A stretch of 64,000 bases of DNA, taken from Rhynchopus euleeides. Its lineage: Eukaryota > Euglenozoa > Diplonemea > Diplonemida > Diplonemidae. The notes under the pieces are model-generated. The model was not told where the DNA came from. It searched no databases and saw only the letters and a list, made by a program, of their open reading frames with translations. The stretch lies in contig OY723312.1 of the NCBI GenBank assembly GCA_963210315.1, forward strand, positions 1,116,001 to 1,180,000, read 5' to 3'. Below are positions 22,888 through 34,109 of the stretch, one piece after another. Position numbers and translations under genes: made by a program. Within the stretch, counting starts at the first letter, position 1, and the number at the start of each line of letters is the position of its first letter.

Positions 22888-24301
22888 TGCGTAAAAAAAT
22901 TGCACCAGACCGGTTTTTTGGCCGAGAGTCCAAACTTTCAAAGCAGCTGCTGCGCCTGCCCCACCAAGCAGCCTCAGTACGACAGGACGCGCGCAGGCAC
23001 CGGGCCCTCTCAGATTCTGGGAGGGTTTGCGCGGGTCGCGCGCGCCGAAGGCGCGCGCGAAAAATTTTCAAAACCAGAAAAACCGGAAAACGGCGCCAGA
23101 AAAAAAGTCTATCTTATACCCTGTTCCGGGAATCCCGGATACGCGAAAAAAAAAAAAGAAATTCTGTGGGGGGACCTTTTCGAAAATTTTTTTTGGGGTG
23201 GGCCTATTTTGGACATTTGGGTCCGTTTTCAAAGGAATTTATGAATTTTGAGCCCATTCGTTGCCCTAAAATGGGACCGCGAATATCTAGCTCCTGCTGA
23301 GGACCTGGGTACATGGCCAAATCAGCCAGAAATCTCAGGTTTTCGTATTGCAATTTGGGTTCGCGTGCTGGTATCGCAGCCTGGCCCCGAGGGTCCATAC
23401 CGTGAGTAACCGGGCCCGCTATCCTACACTCGTTTTTTCCTAGGTTTTCGTCAGCTGATTGAGGGTGTGATATGAGGGTTCTATCCAACAAGGATATCAA
23501 GGCGGCACTTCAAAGTCCTGCCAAGGATAGCGCCACGTGGGTGTGTGCTTCTGATGTATGTTATGTCATCATGTGAAACCCTCCCCAGCGTGTGCCAACA
23601 ATCCCTGACACGCTCACGAAAAGCATGACACGGAGAAAGCAGGTGCCGAAACAACCTGCCGAGCACACGGGTGGTGCCACGTTGATCCACGCAGCGATCT
23701 CCCGTGACAGGAAGCCTTGTCGCCACGGCAGAGTGCCGCAGACTGTGGGAGAGGTGTCGCCAGTCCTTGAGGTTGCAGTGTAAACCCGTGCCTTGTTCAC
23801 CCTGTTGTTCACCCCTGTGAGGTTGATCCCATATCGTTGCCTGCTTTGGGGCCTGAAGGACATAGGGGTCCAACCGGCACTTGAGCATCGCAAGGCCTGA
23901 GCGGCTGTGTGGCAGGTTTTCATTGAAGGGCCAAACCCCCCCTTTTCTGGGTGAAAAGTGTTGTGCGTCGTTCAGTATCTTGCGCGAATTGCTTTCGACA
24001 CCACCATCAAACCACCGCAAAAGAACAACCCATCTTCTGGAGTGTGATCTCTGGTGGCGGGGTGGGATGGGTGAGTGGGGTGTGACGGTGCAACGACAGT
24101 CGAACTTCTTCGAACACAGAACACCCCACCAACCTGCCGGGCGTGTGAAGTGTTCGCAAGGATCCGCACGGTGAAAAGTTTCCTGAGTTGGCTACGCCGA
24201 ACTTACAAAATGGCAAGGTGTGAGTGTCGCTTGTTACGACCCACTGGCTGGACGAGTTCTCTTTTTGGGACAAGACCACACACAACAAGAAGGTTGTCAC
24301 A
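22888..24301. other. Gene-free stretch with dispersed repeats
   Basis: Holds the GCGCGCGCCGAAGGCGCGCG hairpin (about 23037-23057) and the dispersed repeat at 23449-23640. The 179-codon and 120-codon minus-strand frames (23481-24020) cross that repeat and show no domain. I call no gene. Confidence 0.5.
23449..23640 (+). repeat. Dispersed ~102-bp repeat plus ~90-bp flank
   Basis: The first part matches 11059-11160. The second part (ATGTCATCATGTGAAACCCT, CCTGACACGCTCACGAA) also follows the copies at 12863 and 16129. The full repeat is therefore about 190 bp and the copy at 11059 is shortened. Confidence 0.75.
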
Positions 24302-24408
24302 GGGGGTCTTCGCTGGTCGTTATTCTTCGTCAATCTTCGTCAGTTTTCACTATTTCAACAGCAAATACACCAAGATGCACTGACGACCATCCCGTAGCGA
24401 AGACCCCC
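24302..24408. mobile_element. MITE family B, copy 1
   Basis: Ends GGGGGTCTTCGCT and AGCGAAGACCCCC are inverted repeats, 107 bp overall. An inverted, similar copy is at 60176-60283 and a right-half fragment at 47432-47496. Confidence 0.75.
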
Positions 24409-24560
24409 ACAGTGAAAAAGATAGTTGGCAGCGCTTTGGGTGACAAACACAATCTACCTTGCCTTGTTGTTATGACTGTGCGCACATTCACACCAACCTT
24501 CATCAGCCAAACCACGTGAGGTTTGTTCATCCGGGTTTGGCGCACACACAACGACTTGTC
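24409..24560 (+). repeat. ~150-bp repeat shared with 57405-57555
   Basis: GCAGCGCTTTGGGTGACAAA through AACCTTCATCAG and GGTTTGGCGCACA are shared, with about 10% differences. Here it abuts MITE B. At 57.4 kb it does not. Confidence 0.7.
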
Positions 24561-26092
24561 TTTGAAACGTCCAATGCAACACTCACAGCATCGAGGCCAA
24601 GTGTTTCTCGTAGTATTTTTCGGTTTTGCTCTGAGTGAGCGGATATAACTGGTGAAAATGGGTACAGTGGCTGAATCTGGAGGTTGGGTGCGGGTTGTGT
24701 GTTCCGCATCATCCCTACAAATCAAACCAAGCCGATTGACACCGAACATTTTGTCTGACCTGCACCCATTGTTTCCTGCCTGCCTGCCTGTGTTGTGCTG
24801 CACCTGTGCCTCCCTGTTCTGTATTTTGTACCCTCAGCGGGTTCACGATACAGGGCAGTCCACTCCCCCAAAAATCACGGTCTTGACGCCCATTCCATCC
24901 ACTTTCAGTGGATGTGTTTGGTATTTCCGAATGGAATTTTCCAGCGTCAAGATTACAAGAACAGGGTCAGTCACTTCTACCGTAGCTGCGATGCCGGTAG
25001 TTGTGCAGAAATGATTTTTTCGACGGACGCGACGCCTCCCCAGCTTGCCTGTGTCTGTGTTGCCATAGCCATGTGACAGATATTCACATAACGAATGTAC
25101 TGTCACACCGCAAGGGGCTTTGGACAACGTTAAACAACAGTACACTTGCAGGTTTGGGTCAAAAATTCCAATTTCCGCTGGTCACGGGCCCCTTTCAAAA
25201 CATTGACCACCTTTCGAGAATTTAGTTCTGCACCATGGATTCGAGGGACTGCGATGATTCGGAACCGAGGATGAAGACTACTGGGAAGGAACTGTGTGCT
25301 CTCTTGAAGCACTGGAATCGGCGAACTTGGACGGAACCTAAGCGCGACAGGTGAAGGGGCATCCCGAACAAAGGCATACAAAGTGGCTCTGGAGATATTG
25401 TTGCATCTGCGACACCCTGTCTTACATCCCGCCTGGGCTCTGATCTTCACCTATAGCAATGACTAAATCCCTATCATGGGTACATGAAGCTTTTGTAGGT
25501 ACATTTAAACTTGCGAACCTCTCAACGACCTGTTAATCGCCTTGTACCGAAATCTGACCCTGGGCTTCGGCCCTCACGGCATTCAGCGGGTGACCCGATG
25601 CCGGTGTGGATGGAGAAGTGCACAGTTCTGAAACAGTGTGTCGACGAATCCGAGAAATCGTACTCCTTTCGCTTTATTATAGACACCCTGTCCAGCAACT
25701 GTGGGAGAACAGTTCCGGACTACTTTTTGTTGAGCGCACACTTGCTGTCTCAAGGCTGTGTTGAGGCCCTGTGAAGTGGCATGAGGTGCTAATCCAAAGC
25801 TTCAGTCGTACGATTTCCTTCGTTACTTCGCGACTTCGCTACGCTTCGTCGCTCGTAACTAGTAAGAATCCAATCAGAGTAGTCCCGAGATGAAGTGGTG
25901 CAAGAACTCAAAAACTGTTTGCCTTTGGTCAAGGCCCCCTTTCCAAAAATTTGACCCGCGCAGTGGTGGCCAGTCCTGAGAACCAACAGTAGCATAAGCC
26001 TACGACTGGTCCAGGACGAGGCCGACCCTGTACATAGCCTGTGTATGACTACCCTGTCATACCAGGCTGCTGCTAGTTGGCCACAAGCCCCA
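24561..26092. other. Gene-free stretch
   Basis: Moderate-GC sequence without a protein-like frame longer than about 157 codons. Blocks around 25130-25320 and 26940-27060 are distantly similar (ATTCG, GAACC, GAGGATGA words) and may be an old repeat. Confidence 0.45.
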
Positions 26093-26190
26093 CTGGCAGA
26101 ATTCTCAGAATTCTCCCAGAATTCTCAGAATTCCCCAGAATCTGACAGAATTCTGCAGAATTCTGTCAGAATTCTCAGACCCCCCAGAAA
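26093..26190. repeat. CAGAATTCTG word array
   Basis: About nine overlapping CAGAATTCT/AGAATTCTG words, each self-complementary around GAATTC. Two SHE copies follow at 26222 and 26309. Confidence 0.8.
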
Positions 26191-26221
26191 ATTACCCCAG
26201 CCACTGCCCCCCCCCCTCCTG

Positions 26222-26390
26222 CAGGGCGATCATTCTTGTGCCCCCTTCAAATTCGATTTCACTACCTCCCCCCTCCTACACCCCCGCCCTCCACTCACCA
26301 GAGCTCGGAAGCAACCTGCTAATCGAGTGAAGGGAGGCCATCTCTGTGTTTCCTGTTCTCTTTTCTTCTGCTTCACTCCCCCCCCCCCTC
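26222..26390 (+). repeat. Two SHE copies
   Basis: 26222-26275 carries GATCATTCTTGTGCCCCCTT and TTTCACTACC. 26309-26390 carries CTAATCGAGTGAAGGGAGGC and CTTCACTCCCC. Both end in C runs. Confidence 0.6.
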
Positions 26391-26503
26391 TCCCCCACCA
26401 CCTCCCTCTCCCCCCTGCTCCTCGCGCAGCTCCGCACGGCAGAGTGAAGGGGGAAGGGGGGGGGGGAGGGTCAGCTCTGCACGACGCGCTGGCAGAAATC
26501 TCC

Positions 26504-26606
26504 TGAACCGGTTTGAAAACAGTAACCGGTTCCTTGGGAACCGGTTTGGGAACCGGTTGAAATCACAACGGCAAACCGGTTACTGACAAATCCGAACCGG
26601 TTGAGG
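26504..26606. repeat. AACCGGTT word array, block 1
   Basis: Seven AACCGGTT words in about 100 bp, alternating with GAACC/GGTTC. Confidence 0.8.
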
Positions 26607-27342
26607 ACTTTTCTAAAAAAAATTGACCCACGGCGCCTGTGTTGTAGCTCGGTCTACGCCAGGTTCCACACCCCGTCATCGCAAAACGTACACATACACA
26701 GAGGCAGGCCTCTGTGGTACGGGAGCATGATGGGAGGAAATTTTGCCTTTTTAGAATAAATTGACCCGCAGGGTGGCTGAGTCTTATCAGACAGGCCGAC
26801 CTATGTTGATCAATGGAACCACACAACCTGTTCAACCTGCAAACCACCCGGGGTGGCGGCTGAGTCCTCACCCCTGCCGTAGCATGCATGAGATAAGCCG
26901 ACGTCGACCTCCGCTCCGGTCTCTCAACAACGGTCGTCACCAGTTGAACCGTGTCTGGGAAAGCCTGATCTTTGGATCTGGCCTCCCTGTTGTCACTGTG
27001 ATTCGAAGAACTGTGGGGTTCAGAACCAAGGATGAGGAACTGCTGTGAGCTGCACACTCTCTTGACACACCTGCACGTATCTGCGTTACACTCGTGGGAA
27101 ACCCGAACCCTGTATTTATACAGGAGACTTCCATCTGGGACAGTTTCTGTTCCAGATGAGCTTTGACAGTGGTAGCCATCTTTGCTATGGAGCCATCGTC
27201 ATTGCTATCGTCGTCACTCGGACCCATGAGCAGCGGATACAATTGGTGTGGAAGGAGAGGGTGCGGTTCTGGATCAGTAGGTCTGAATCTGACACTGGGA
27301 CTGAAACCCATAGGTCTGAGATGACGTGCGGGTCAGGTCCGT
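26607..27342. other. Gene-free stretch between the two AACCGGTT arrays
   Basis: No protein-like frame. The two arrays may be the ends of one element of about 1.07 kb, but no clean terminal repeat or target duplication was found. Confidence 0.4.
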
Positions 27343-27568
27343 ATACCGGTCCACCGACCGGTACACGGCCAACCGGTCGGGACCCACTTTGCCCGGTTCG
27401 CAAATGTCGGTTCTGGAACCGGTTCGGGCGGAACCGGTTTACCGGTGAACCGGTTCGGCGGAACCGGTTCACCGGTGAACCGGTTCGTCCGAACCGGTTC
27501 TGGAACCGGTTCCACCGAACCGGTTCGCCGGTGAACCGGTTCCGCCGAACCGGTTCCAGAACCGGTTC
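27343..27568. repeat. AACCGGTT word array, block 2
   Basis: About 13 GAACCGGTT(C) words joined by TCACCGGTGAACCGG-type palindromes. Frames on either strand read EPVRRNRFTG-like repeats. These come from the array and are not genes. Confidence 0.85.
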
Positions 27569-29771
27569 AGCCCGTGCCAGCGCGTCGTGTGCATGCTTCT
27601 GTATTTCTCTTCTACTATTCTTTCCCCCCATCTTCTCCCCCCCCCCCTCCCCCTCCTCCTCACAGCTTTCTTTTACCCCATCTCCCCTCCTCGTCGTTTA
27701 TTGCTTATTTCACTCCCTGAGGTAGTGCCATGAAGCAAAGACTAAATGACCATTCTGGTGAAAGCGGTATGTATGCTGCCTGCTGCCTGCTGATAGCTGC
27801 TTTGCTGAGACGAACGCCGGTGTTAGTTGAAAGATAAAAACCCCACTCTCGTCACCAAATAGCGACCCCCCTCAACGGGGAATGCTACGAGCACGGCCAA
27901 AAATCGTTCAAAATTGTTCAAAACGTTCTGCTTGTCAGAGGGGCTCTCAGTTTTGTATAAATGTGCCAACATTCCAAGCACACACAGGGGGTTCTCTTGG
28001 GGGTGTGGGGGAAACAAGGCGGGTTATTTACTTCTGTTCTGATGACTTGGCCCGCAACAAAGCCCCAAACGGCGCACAGCGTTGACAGGTGTGAACGCCC
28101 ACCCATGGGAGAACTGCCTTGCATTCGCTCTCTCGGCAGCCATAGCCCCCTCGTCCTCCTCCTCCTCCCTGGTTTATCTTCTCTTGGTAGTCTCACCAGA
28201 AACGTCTGCTCCCTCTGATGCCAGCTCATCTCGTGTCATTTTTCTTTTGATATCCTTTTGAAAGTGGCACACCCCTTCACAACAAACGCGCGCGTGTGAT
28301 GTGTATGTGTGCTGTGTGTGGGGGTGTGTGGACCATCCGTTCTGTGCACGACGCAGGTGTTGGTTACCCGACTAGCCAGGTTCCAACTGCAACTCCTCAG
28401 GATGCAGTCCGAGCGTTGTGCAAACTGCACGACACGGTACTCGCGGGCATACCGACTCGTCAGAATACGCCCGACGCCCGACTCCCGTGTCGTGTGTCAA
28501 CACTGTGTCAGTTTTGCCGTATATTTTGTTCAGCGGCTCGTGTGTTAGCGGAATGGCATCGCATTGTATCCCCCTGGGGGTCTCACAGTGCGAGAGCCGA
28601 AACCGCTATGCACACACGACGTCAGGCCGCACAACGGCTCGTGTTTCGTGTATTCCCCTGGCATTTCTGATCGAGCCTCCCCTCCCCGATGCCCGTTTAT
28701 TGCAGCGCTTGTTGTGATAGGGCGTCTGATCACTTCTGAGCCTTTCACATGAGGGATTGGTGGCTGGGAGCCACGACACACCACACCTATCACTATACGT
28801 CGATGCTCCTGATCACTACCGTGGTTCAAAGCTTTCACAGAGAGAAAGAGAGAGAAGAGAGAGAGGAAAGAACGGATGAATTCAAAATCAGCGGCGGTTT
28901 TGAGTCCCCTTCCCTCCCCACCCCACCCCCTCTACCCCCCTCTCCCTCTCGCTTCCCAGAGCTTTCCTTGCCCAGAACACATCTATGCCAGAAGGCATCG
29001 CCCAGCGCACAGCTGGCGTCTGTGTCCTGGTGTTAAACGCCACCACCTCCTCGTGCACTACTATTCTTTCCTGTTCCCTGATTATTTTATGTGTCCGTTC
29101 ATTCTTGTGCCACAAATGCGAAAAGTGTCCAGATGTGCAAAAAAATGTTGTGTGTTGTGCACAGTGTTAGAAGGGGGGAGGGGGGGGAGGGGACCCATCT
29201 CCCGGGCCATCCCTCCCTCCCCCCCCGCCCCCTCCCTCAGACAACAACAGGAATCGACAAAAAAAATGAAGCAGGCAAAAACAAAGAAGGCGAACCAAAT
29301 TGTTCAGATTCGTTCAAAAAAAAACCCCGAATAATCCCAACGGCGCAAGTCGCGAAAGAAACTTGCCTCTACCACAGTGGAGGAGAACATTTTCGCTGGC
29401 TCGACCCTAGAGTTTTTGCCAGGCCCCCAGTTTCTCTCTCCTCTCCCCGCAATGACCAAACATGCTGTTTTGCCAAGCTTCGACTGATATCGTCCCCTCC
29501 AAGCTATTACAACCCCACCTCCCCTGCTTGTGTATTGTCGTCGACGAGAGTGAAGCCTTGTGACACACAAGTGTCGCCTCGAAACAGTGTTTTGGAGCTG
29601 CTGTAATTCTTCTGCCACACAGCACAGTGATGACGCCCTGTCAAAAGGATGGTGAGAGGGCCAGCCTCGTGTGAGGGGCGCGTTTGGGCAACAAAAAGAC
29701 AAAACCTCCACAGCAAAAAAGAAAGCACAAGGGCTGCGGGAGTTGTCTATTTTTGTTTGCCGGCTGTTCTT
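27569..29771. other. Gene-free stretch
   Basis: Several frames of 100-180 codons occur on both strands, none with a recognisable domain. Contains C runs, a GA-rich tract near 28838-28870 and G runs near 29170. I see no gene, RNA gene or clear element. Confidence 0.45.
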
Positions 29772-32700
29772 TTTTTTTTGCATACACGTTACTGGGGGGG
29801 GGCAAATACAAGCATATATGCTTGTATTAAGCGTGCCAGCTCGCATAATGCGGGGCTTTCTGGAAAAATTATAAATGGCTATACTGCGAATACAAGCATA
29901 CTAAAAACCCAATTTTTGTTGACCAGGCTAATACAAGCATATATGCTTGTATTAGCCTGGTAGAAAAAATTGAAATTTTGTGGTGGAAAACCCCCAAAAA
30001 CCCCAAAAATACCCATTATTTTCTACCAGGCTAATAGAAGCATATATGCTTCTATTAGCCTGAAAATTTTATATAAATCCGGATTATCAAAATATGCTTG
30101 TATTCGCATGTATGCTTGTATTAGCATGTATGCTTGTATTTGCCCCCCCCCAGTAAGTGTTCTAAGAAACCAGACATAACCAGAAGACCAACATCATGTT
30201 CGTGCTAGCACTTTTCCCTTTTGTCATCACACCCGTGCGCCAAAACAGGTTAGGCCTTATATTTGGCTGCGTTCAACGAAAAGCGACCCGTTCCGCCTGG
30301 GCGTCACGACGGGCCTGTTCCTCTCGGAGTGCTGGACGGAGGTGCTGCGGGAGGCGATCTCGGGGCGGGCGGCGGGCGCGCTGGTGGTCGACACGACCTA
30401 CCGGCGCATCGTGGCGGCGCTGAAGAAGGAGGACCCGGAGCTGAGTGGTCATTCCCTCCGTCGGGGGGCTCTGGCGGAGCTCCTGCAAGAGGGGCTGTGC
30501 CTGGAGTCGTTTCGGCAGCTGTCCCGCCACAGCTCCCTGGACGCCCTGGCCAGGTACCTCCCGGCGGGGAAGCTGAAGCTGGCGAGGCAGACGGCCTCCA
30601 CATCAATGGTGCTCGACCGGGGGCTATCCCGGGGGTCGCTCTTTGCCCTGCCTTCCCTGGGAAGCTCCTGAGGACGGCGTGCGTGGCGTACGAGCCCCCA
30701 GGCACGCCTTCCCCGCCGGCGACCCCTCGGCCCAGGCCGCCTCCCACGCTACCGCCTCCACCTCCGCCTCCGCCTCCACCGCCGCCACGGCCGCCCCCTC
30801 CTCCTACTCGCCGGACGTCAACGCGACGTACGCGAGGGAAGCGCGGGTGACGGTGGAGGGGCGGCATCTTGGCCCGCCCTCGGCGCGGGGTGGCCCCACG
30901 GGGGAGCTGGCCCCCATATCGACGTCACGTCTGAACCTCGACGCCTTAGAGGCTTTGGATTCCGAGGGGATCCTGTCAGGGGTTATCGACGTGATTCGGG
31001 ACCGGGGCGCTTTCCTGCGGGCCATGCGACCGGGCGTGGATCTGGGCGACAGGCCTCTTTCGCGCGGGACCTCGAGGCACATGCTGCGGCACTGGGATAA
31101 CCTCTCGGAGTGGGGGGTGCTGGGGTTGGCAGACGCGCCGAAGGTGGTCCTCCCGGCGTTCACCGTGGAGAAAAAGAGCGGGCTGCTGCGTTTGGTATGC
31201 GACGGGCGAAAGCTGAACCGGCTGATGCGGGACCCGCCACCGATGCTCCTCCCGTCGATCCACGAGGTGGTCCGGAGGTTCCTGGCGGCCGAATTCGTGG
31301 TGCAGGCTGACGGGAAGAGCTGGTTCTACCAGTTCCCCCTGGGGGACGGGGTCCGCGACTTCTTCGGGGTGAATCTGGCTGGGGAGCGGGGCCCGTTTCG
31401 GCGCACCTCGCTGCGGGTGATGTGCATGGGCTGGAGCTGGGCGCCGTGCATCGCGCAGAGGGCCTCACGCGTGCTTCTCCCCCTGGAGGATGGGCTGTCT
31501 TGGGTGGACAACTGGTTTGTGGTTGGAGATAGCCGGGAGGATGCAGCCGTGAGATACGCCCGATTCCTCGGCAAGGCCGAGTCGGTGGGCGCCGAGCTCA
31601 ACGAGGGTGCGGAGTTCGGCACACCGCAGTCGCGGTTCATCGCCTTGGGGTTGGAATTTGATCTGGAGTCGTCGCCTAAGCGCTTCAGGTCGGACCCCGA
31701 TTGGGTGTCGAAATTCCTTGCCTCGGCGGCCGTGGCGGCGGTTCGCGAGAACAGGGCTACTTCCCGGGAGTTCTACAAGGTTTTCGGCGGTATGATTTGG
31801 TTTCTGTTCTCGACGCAGAGGCGTCTCTGCTACTTCCGCGCCTCCCTCGCCTTCCTCAGGAGATCCGCGGCCAAGCTGGTTGCGGAACCGGAGCAGTGGG
31901 ACCGCCCTCTCGACATCCCCCCCTCTGTTCTCGCTGATCTTTCTCTGATTTCGGCCGATCTGGGCCAGAATGTGTGGGTTGAGGCAGGGGCTTCGGGGCC
32001 CTCGGTCACGGCGTGGTCTGACGCTTCCGACACAGAATGGGCAGCCCTTCTGGAGTTAGACCCCGAGCCGATTGTCCAGGGCTGTTTTGATGAACCCCTC
32101 GCCCACCATATATATGTCAAAGAGCTCTTCGCAGCGCTCCAGGCGACACGCCTCGCAGCCGCTACGCGGCCGGGCTGTGCGTTGGGGTTGCAGGTGGACA
32201 ACACGGCAGCGGTGGCAGCTATCAACAAGGGCCACAGCAAGAATTACCTCGCGAATGACTTGTTGTGTGCCTTGTTTGACACCGCGGACGGTGCGGGCAT
32301 CTCCGTTTCCGCTCAGTGGGTGCCTACGCATGCACAGAGAGCAGACGAGTTTACCCGAGGCACTGTGGCATCGCCGTGCCCTGTCCCCCTGGCGCCCCTC
32401 CCTGCGAGATACGCGGCGGTTGCAGCCATATCGCGTTAAACATTTCAAGTGTGGTGTACCCTTTCAATCCCTTGTCTTTCTTTCCGCTACGCGGTCCCTG
32501 TGGGTTGGGCTGCGTTCAACGAAAAAAGACACTTCTTTCCGGAGTTTAGCTAGCACGATTCAGTTGGGCGATTCATTTGTCTGGTTTTTGCATACACGTT
32601 AAGTGTTCTAAGAAACCAGACATAACCAGAAGACCAACATCATGTTCGTGCTAGCACTTTTCCCTTTTGTCATCACACCCGTGCGCCAAAACAGGTTAGG

Positions 32701-32790
32701 CCTTATATTTGGCTGCGTTCAACGAAAAAAGACACTTCTTTCCGGAGTTTAGCTAGCACGATTCAGTTGGGCGATTCATTTGTCTGGTTT
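29772..32790 (+). mobile_element. DIRS/Ngaro-like tyrosine-recombinase retroelement, broken fossil
   Basis: Parts seen: a left terminal repeat (29772-29791 and 30154-30281, split by MITE C); a tyrosine-recombinase-like segment (30282-30671; HSLRRG box, SRHSSLDALARY); a reverse transcriptase plus RNase H segment (30643-32439; ADGKSWFYQFPL, WVDNWFVVGDS, AWSDASDTEWAAL, LQVDNTAAVAAINKG); and right-hand repeats in which a ~79-bp block (GGCTGCGTTCAACG start) occurs at 32510-32588 and 32709-32790 around a copy of the left repeat. Such split direct repeats are typical of YR retroelements. The element is incomplete, with about two breaks. The terminal repeats remain very alike, so the age looks moderate to young. 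No gag or methyltransferase is visible. Confidence 0.75.
29792..30153. mobile_element. MITE family C, 362 bp, inserted in the YR-element repeat
   Basis: The termini are CTG9-CAAATACAAGCAT and the exact complement. TA flanks both sides. The intact repeat at about 32586-32605 reads ACGTTAAGTG with one TA, proving a TA duplication and precise ends. Inside are several AAGCATATATGCTT palindromes. A Tc1/mariner-type origin is suggested by the TA target; no transposase is present. Confidence 0.9.
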
Positions 32791-32954
32791 TATTTCTCCC
32801 GTTGGGATGAGGATGAGTCTTTTTGGCATCCGCCCTTTTTCCGATTTTTTTCCAGCCAAAACCAGGTTTTTTTTCCAGCAAAAAACCGTTTTTTTTCCAG
32901 CCAAAATACCGGTTTTTTTCCAGCTAAAACCGGGTTTTTTCCAGCCAAGAGCCC
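32791..32954. repeat. TTTTTTTCCAGC-type T-rich array
   Basis: Repeated TTTTTTTCCAGCCAAAA words. Nothing coding. Confidence 0.6.
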
Positions 32955-33400
32955 AGACGTTCACTACCGTGGCCTCCGGCGGCTGGGGGGCTCCGCCCCC
33001 CAGACCCCCCTGTGGCGGATATCTCGTACCCAAGTCCTTCGATTCCCATCAGGTCAGGGAATCCAACAGCTCCAGTAGCCTCAGGAGGACGCAGCCAACT
33101 CACACAAGAATCTGTACGCCCACACTGAACAGATGTTCACTACCGTGGCCTCCGGCGGCTGGGGGGCTCCGCCCCCCAGACCCCCCGTGTAGCGTGTGTC
33201 TGCCCGTCTAGTAACCGCAGCAAGTCCTTGGGCTGTTTCAGCTGTGGCATATCAGGGGGTTCGTCGGAATAACGGTCCTGAAAGCCGTTTTTTGGGGGTT
33301 TCCTCCAGCACCCGAGTATGGCGCGAGCGGGAGGAATCGTGGAAGGAACCCGTTTGGTACAAGACCAAGGGCCCCACACTGGGGAGGAGGGACATTGGGT
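32955..33400 (+). repeat. DM1 block with two DM1 cores (32955-33010, 33127-33186)
   Basis: Collinear with 9258-9670: DM1, then GTCAGGGAATCCAAC, then DM1, then CAAGTCCTTG, GGCATATCAGGGGG and CACCCGAGTATGGCGCGAGC. This shows the repeat is at least 400 bp, with DM1 as an internal duplicated core. Confidence 0.8.
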
Positions 33401-33990
33401 ACCATTTTTAGCTGGAAAAAATCGGGGATGAATCGGGGATTTTTGGCTGGGAAGACCGGGGATTAAAAATACACCTGGCACAAACGACTCAAAGCCCCTG
33501 TATTTAGCCTGTATTTTCTTATTCTTCTTTCAGCTGCTCGGGCAGGATGGTGTGCTGGGGGTGTTATTTCTCTCTAGAGATGGGCCCGGTGCCTGCGCGC
33601 ATCCTGCCGTACTGTAGCTGCTTGGCGGTGTGAGTTGGCCACAAAAGCGGAAGGTGCCCCTGAAATATCGTATAGGAACTACGTCGAAATTGCGTAAAAG
33701 GGGGTTCGAAAGAGAACCTCCGCTAAAAAGAAACCCGTAACAACTGCGTAAAAATCACTATGCCACAGGGGGGGTCTTCGCGACGGTGCTGAACACGGTG
33801 TGCTTTGGTACATCTTCCTCTATTTATAGGAGGAAACCGCCGAATTTTTCCGAAAAACTTGACGGTAGCGAAGAACCCCATTGCCAGAACTACGTAAATC
33901 AGCCTTTTCAGGGGCACCAAGGATTGCGATTTGAGACCCACCCTCACCCCGCTATAGACGTTTGCTTGCAACAACACAAAACGCTAAGAG
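33401..33990. other. Gene-free stretch with a GGGGTCTTCGC-ended inverted repeat
   Basis: 33769-33879 begins GGGGTCTTCGCGACGG and ends ACGGTAGCGAAGAACCCC, a ~110-bp MITE-like segment related at its ends to family B but with a different interior. 33887-33949 is repeated at 48803-48893. Confidence 0.6.
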
Positions 33991-34109
33991 GGCCTTCGCT
34001 CTGTGCCACACTGCACTGTGTGTGTCAAACCGTGTCACTTTGCAGCCGAGTGTGTTGTGAGGGGGCGGCCCGCTTTTTCCTCACTTTCTGCATTTCTGAG
34101 CGAAGGTCT
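33991..34109. mobile_element. MITE family A, copy 3
   Basis: Starts GGCCTTCGCTCTGTGCC and ends TTCTGAGCGAAGGTCT. Its reverse complement is nearly identical to copy 1 at 268-384. Confidence 0.75.

Noticed and set aside
27343-27568. EPVRRNRFTGEPV repeat protein on either strand
   Set aside because: It is a translation of the AACCGGTT array in whichever frame is open.
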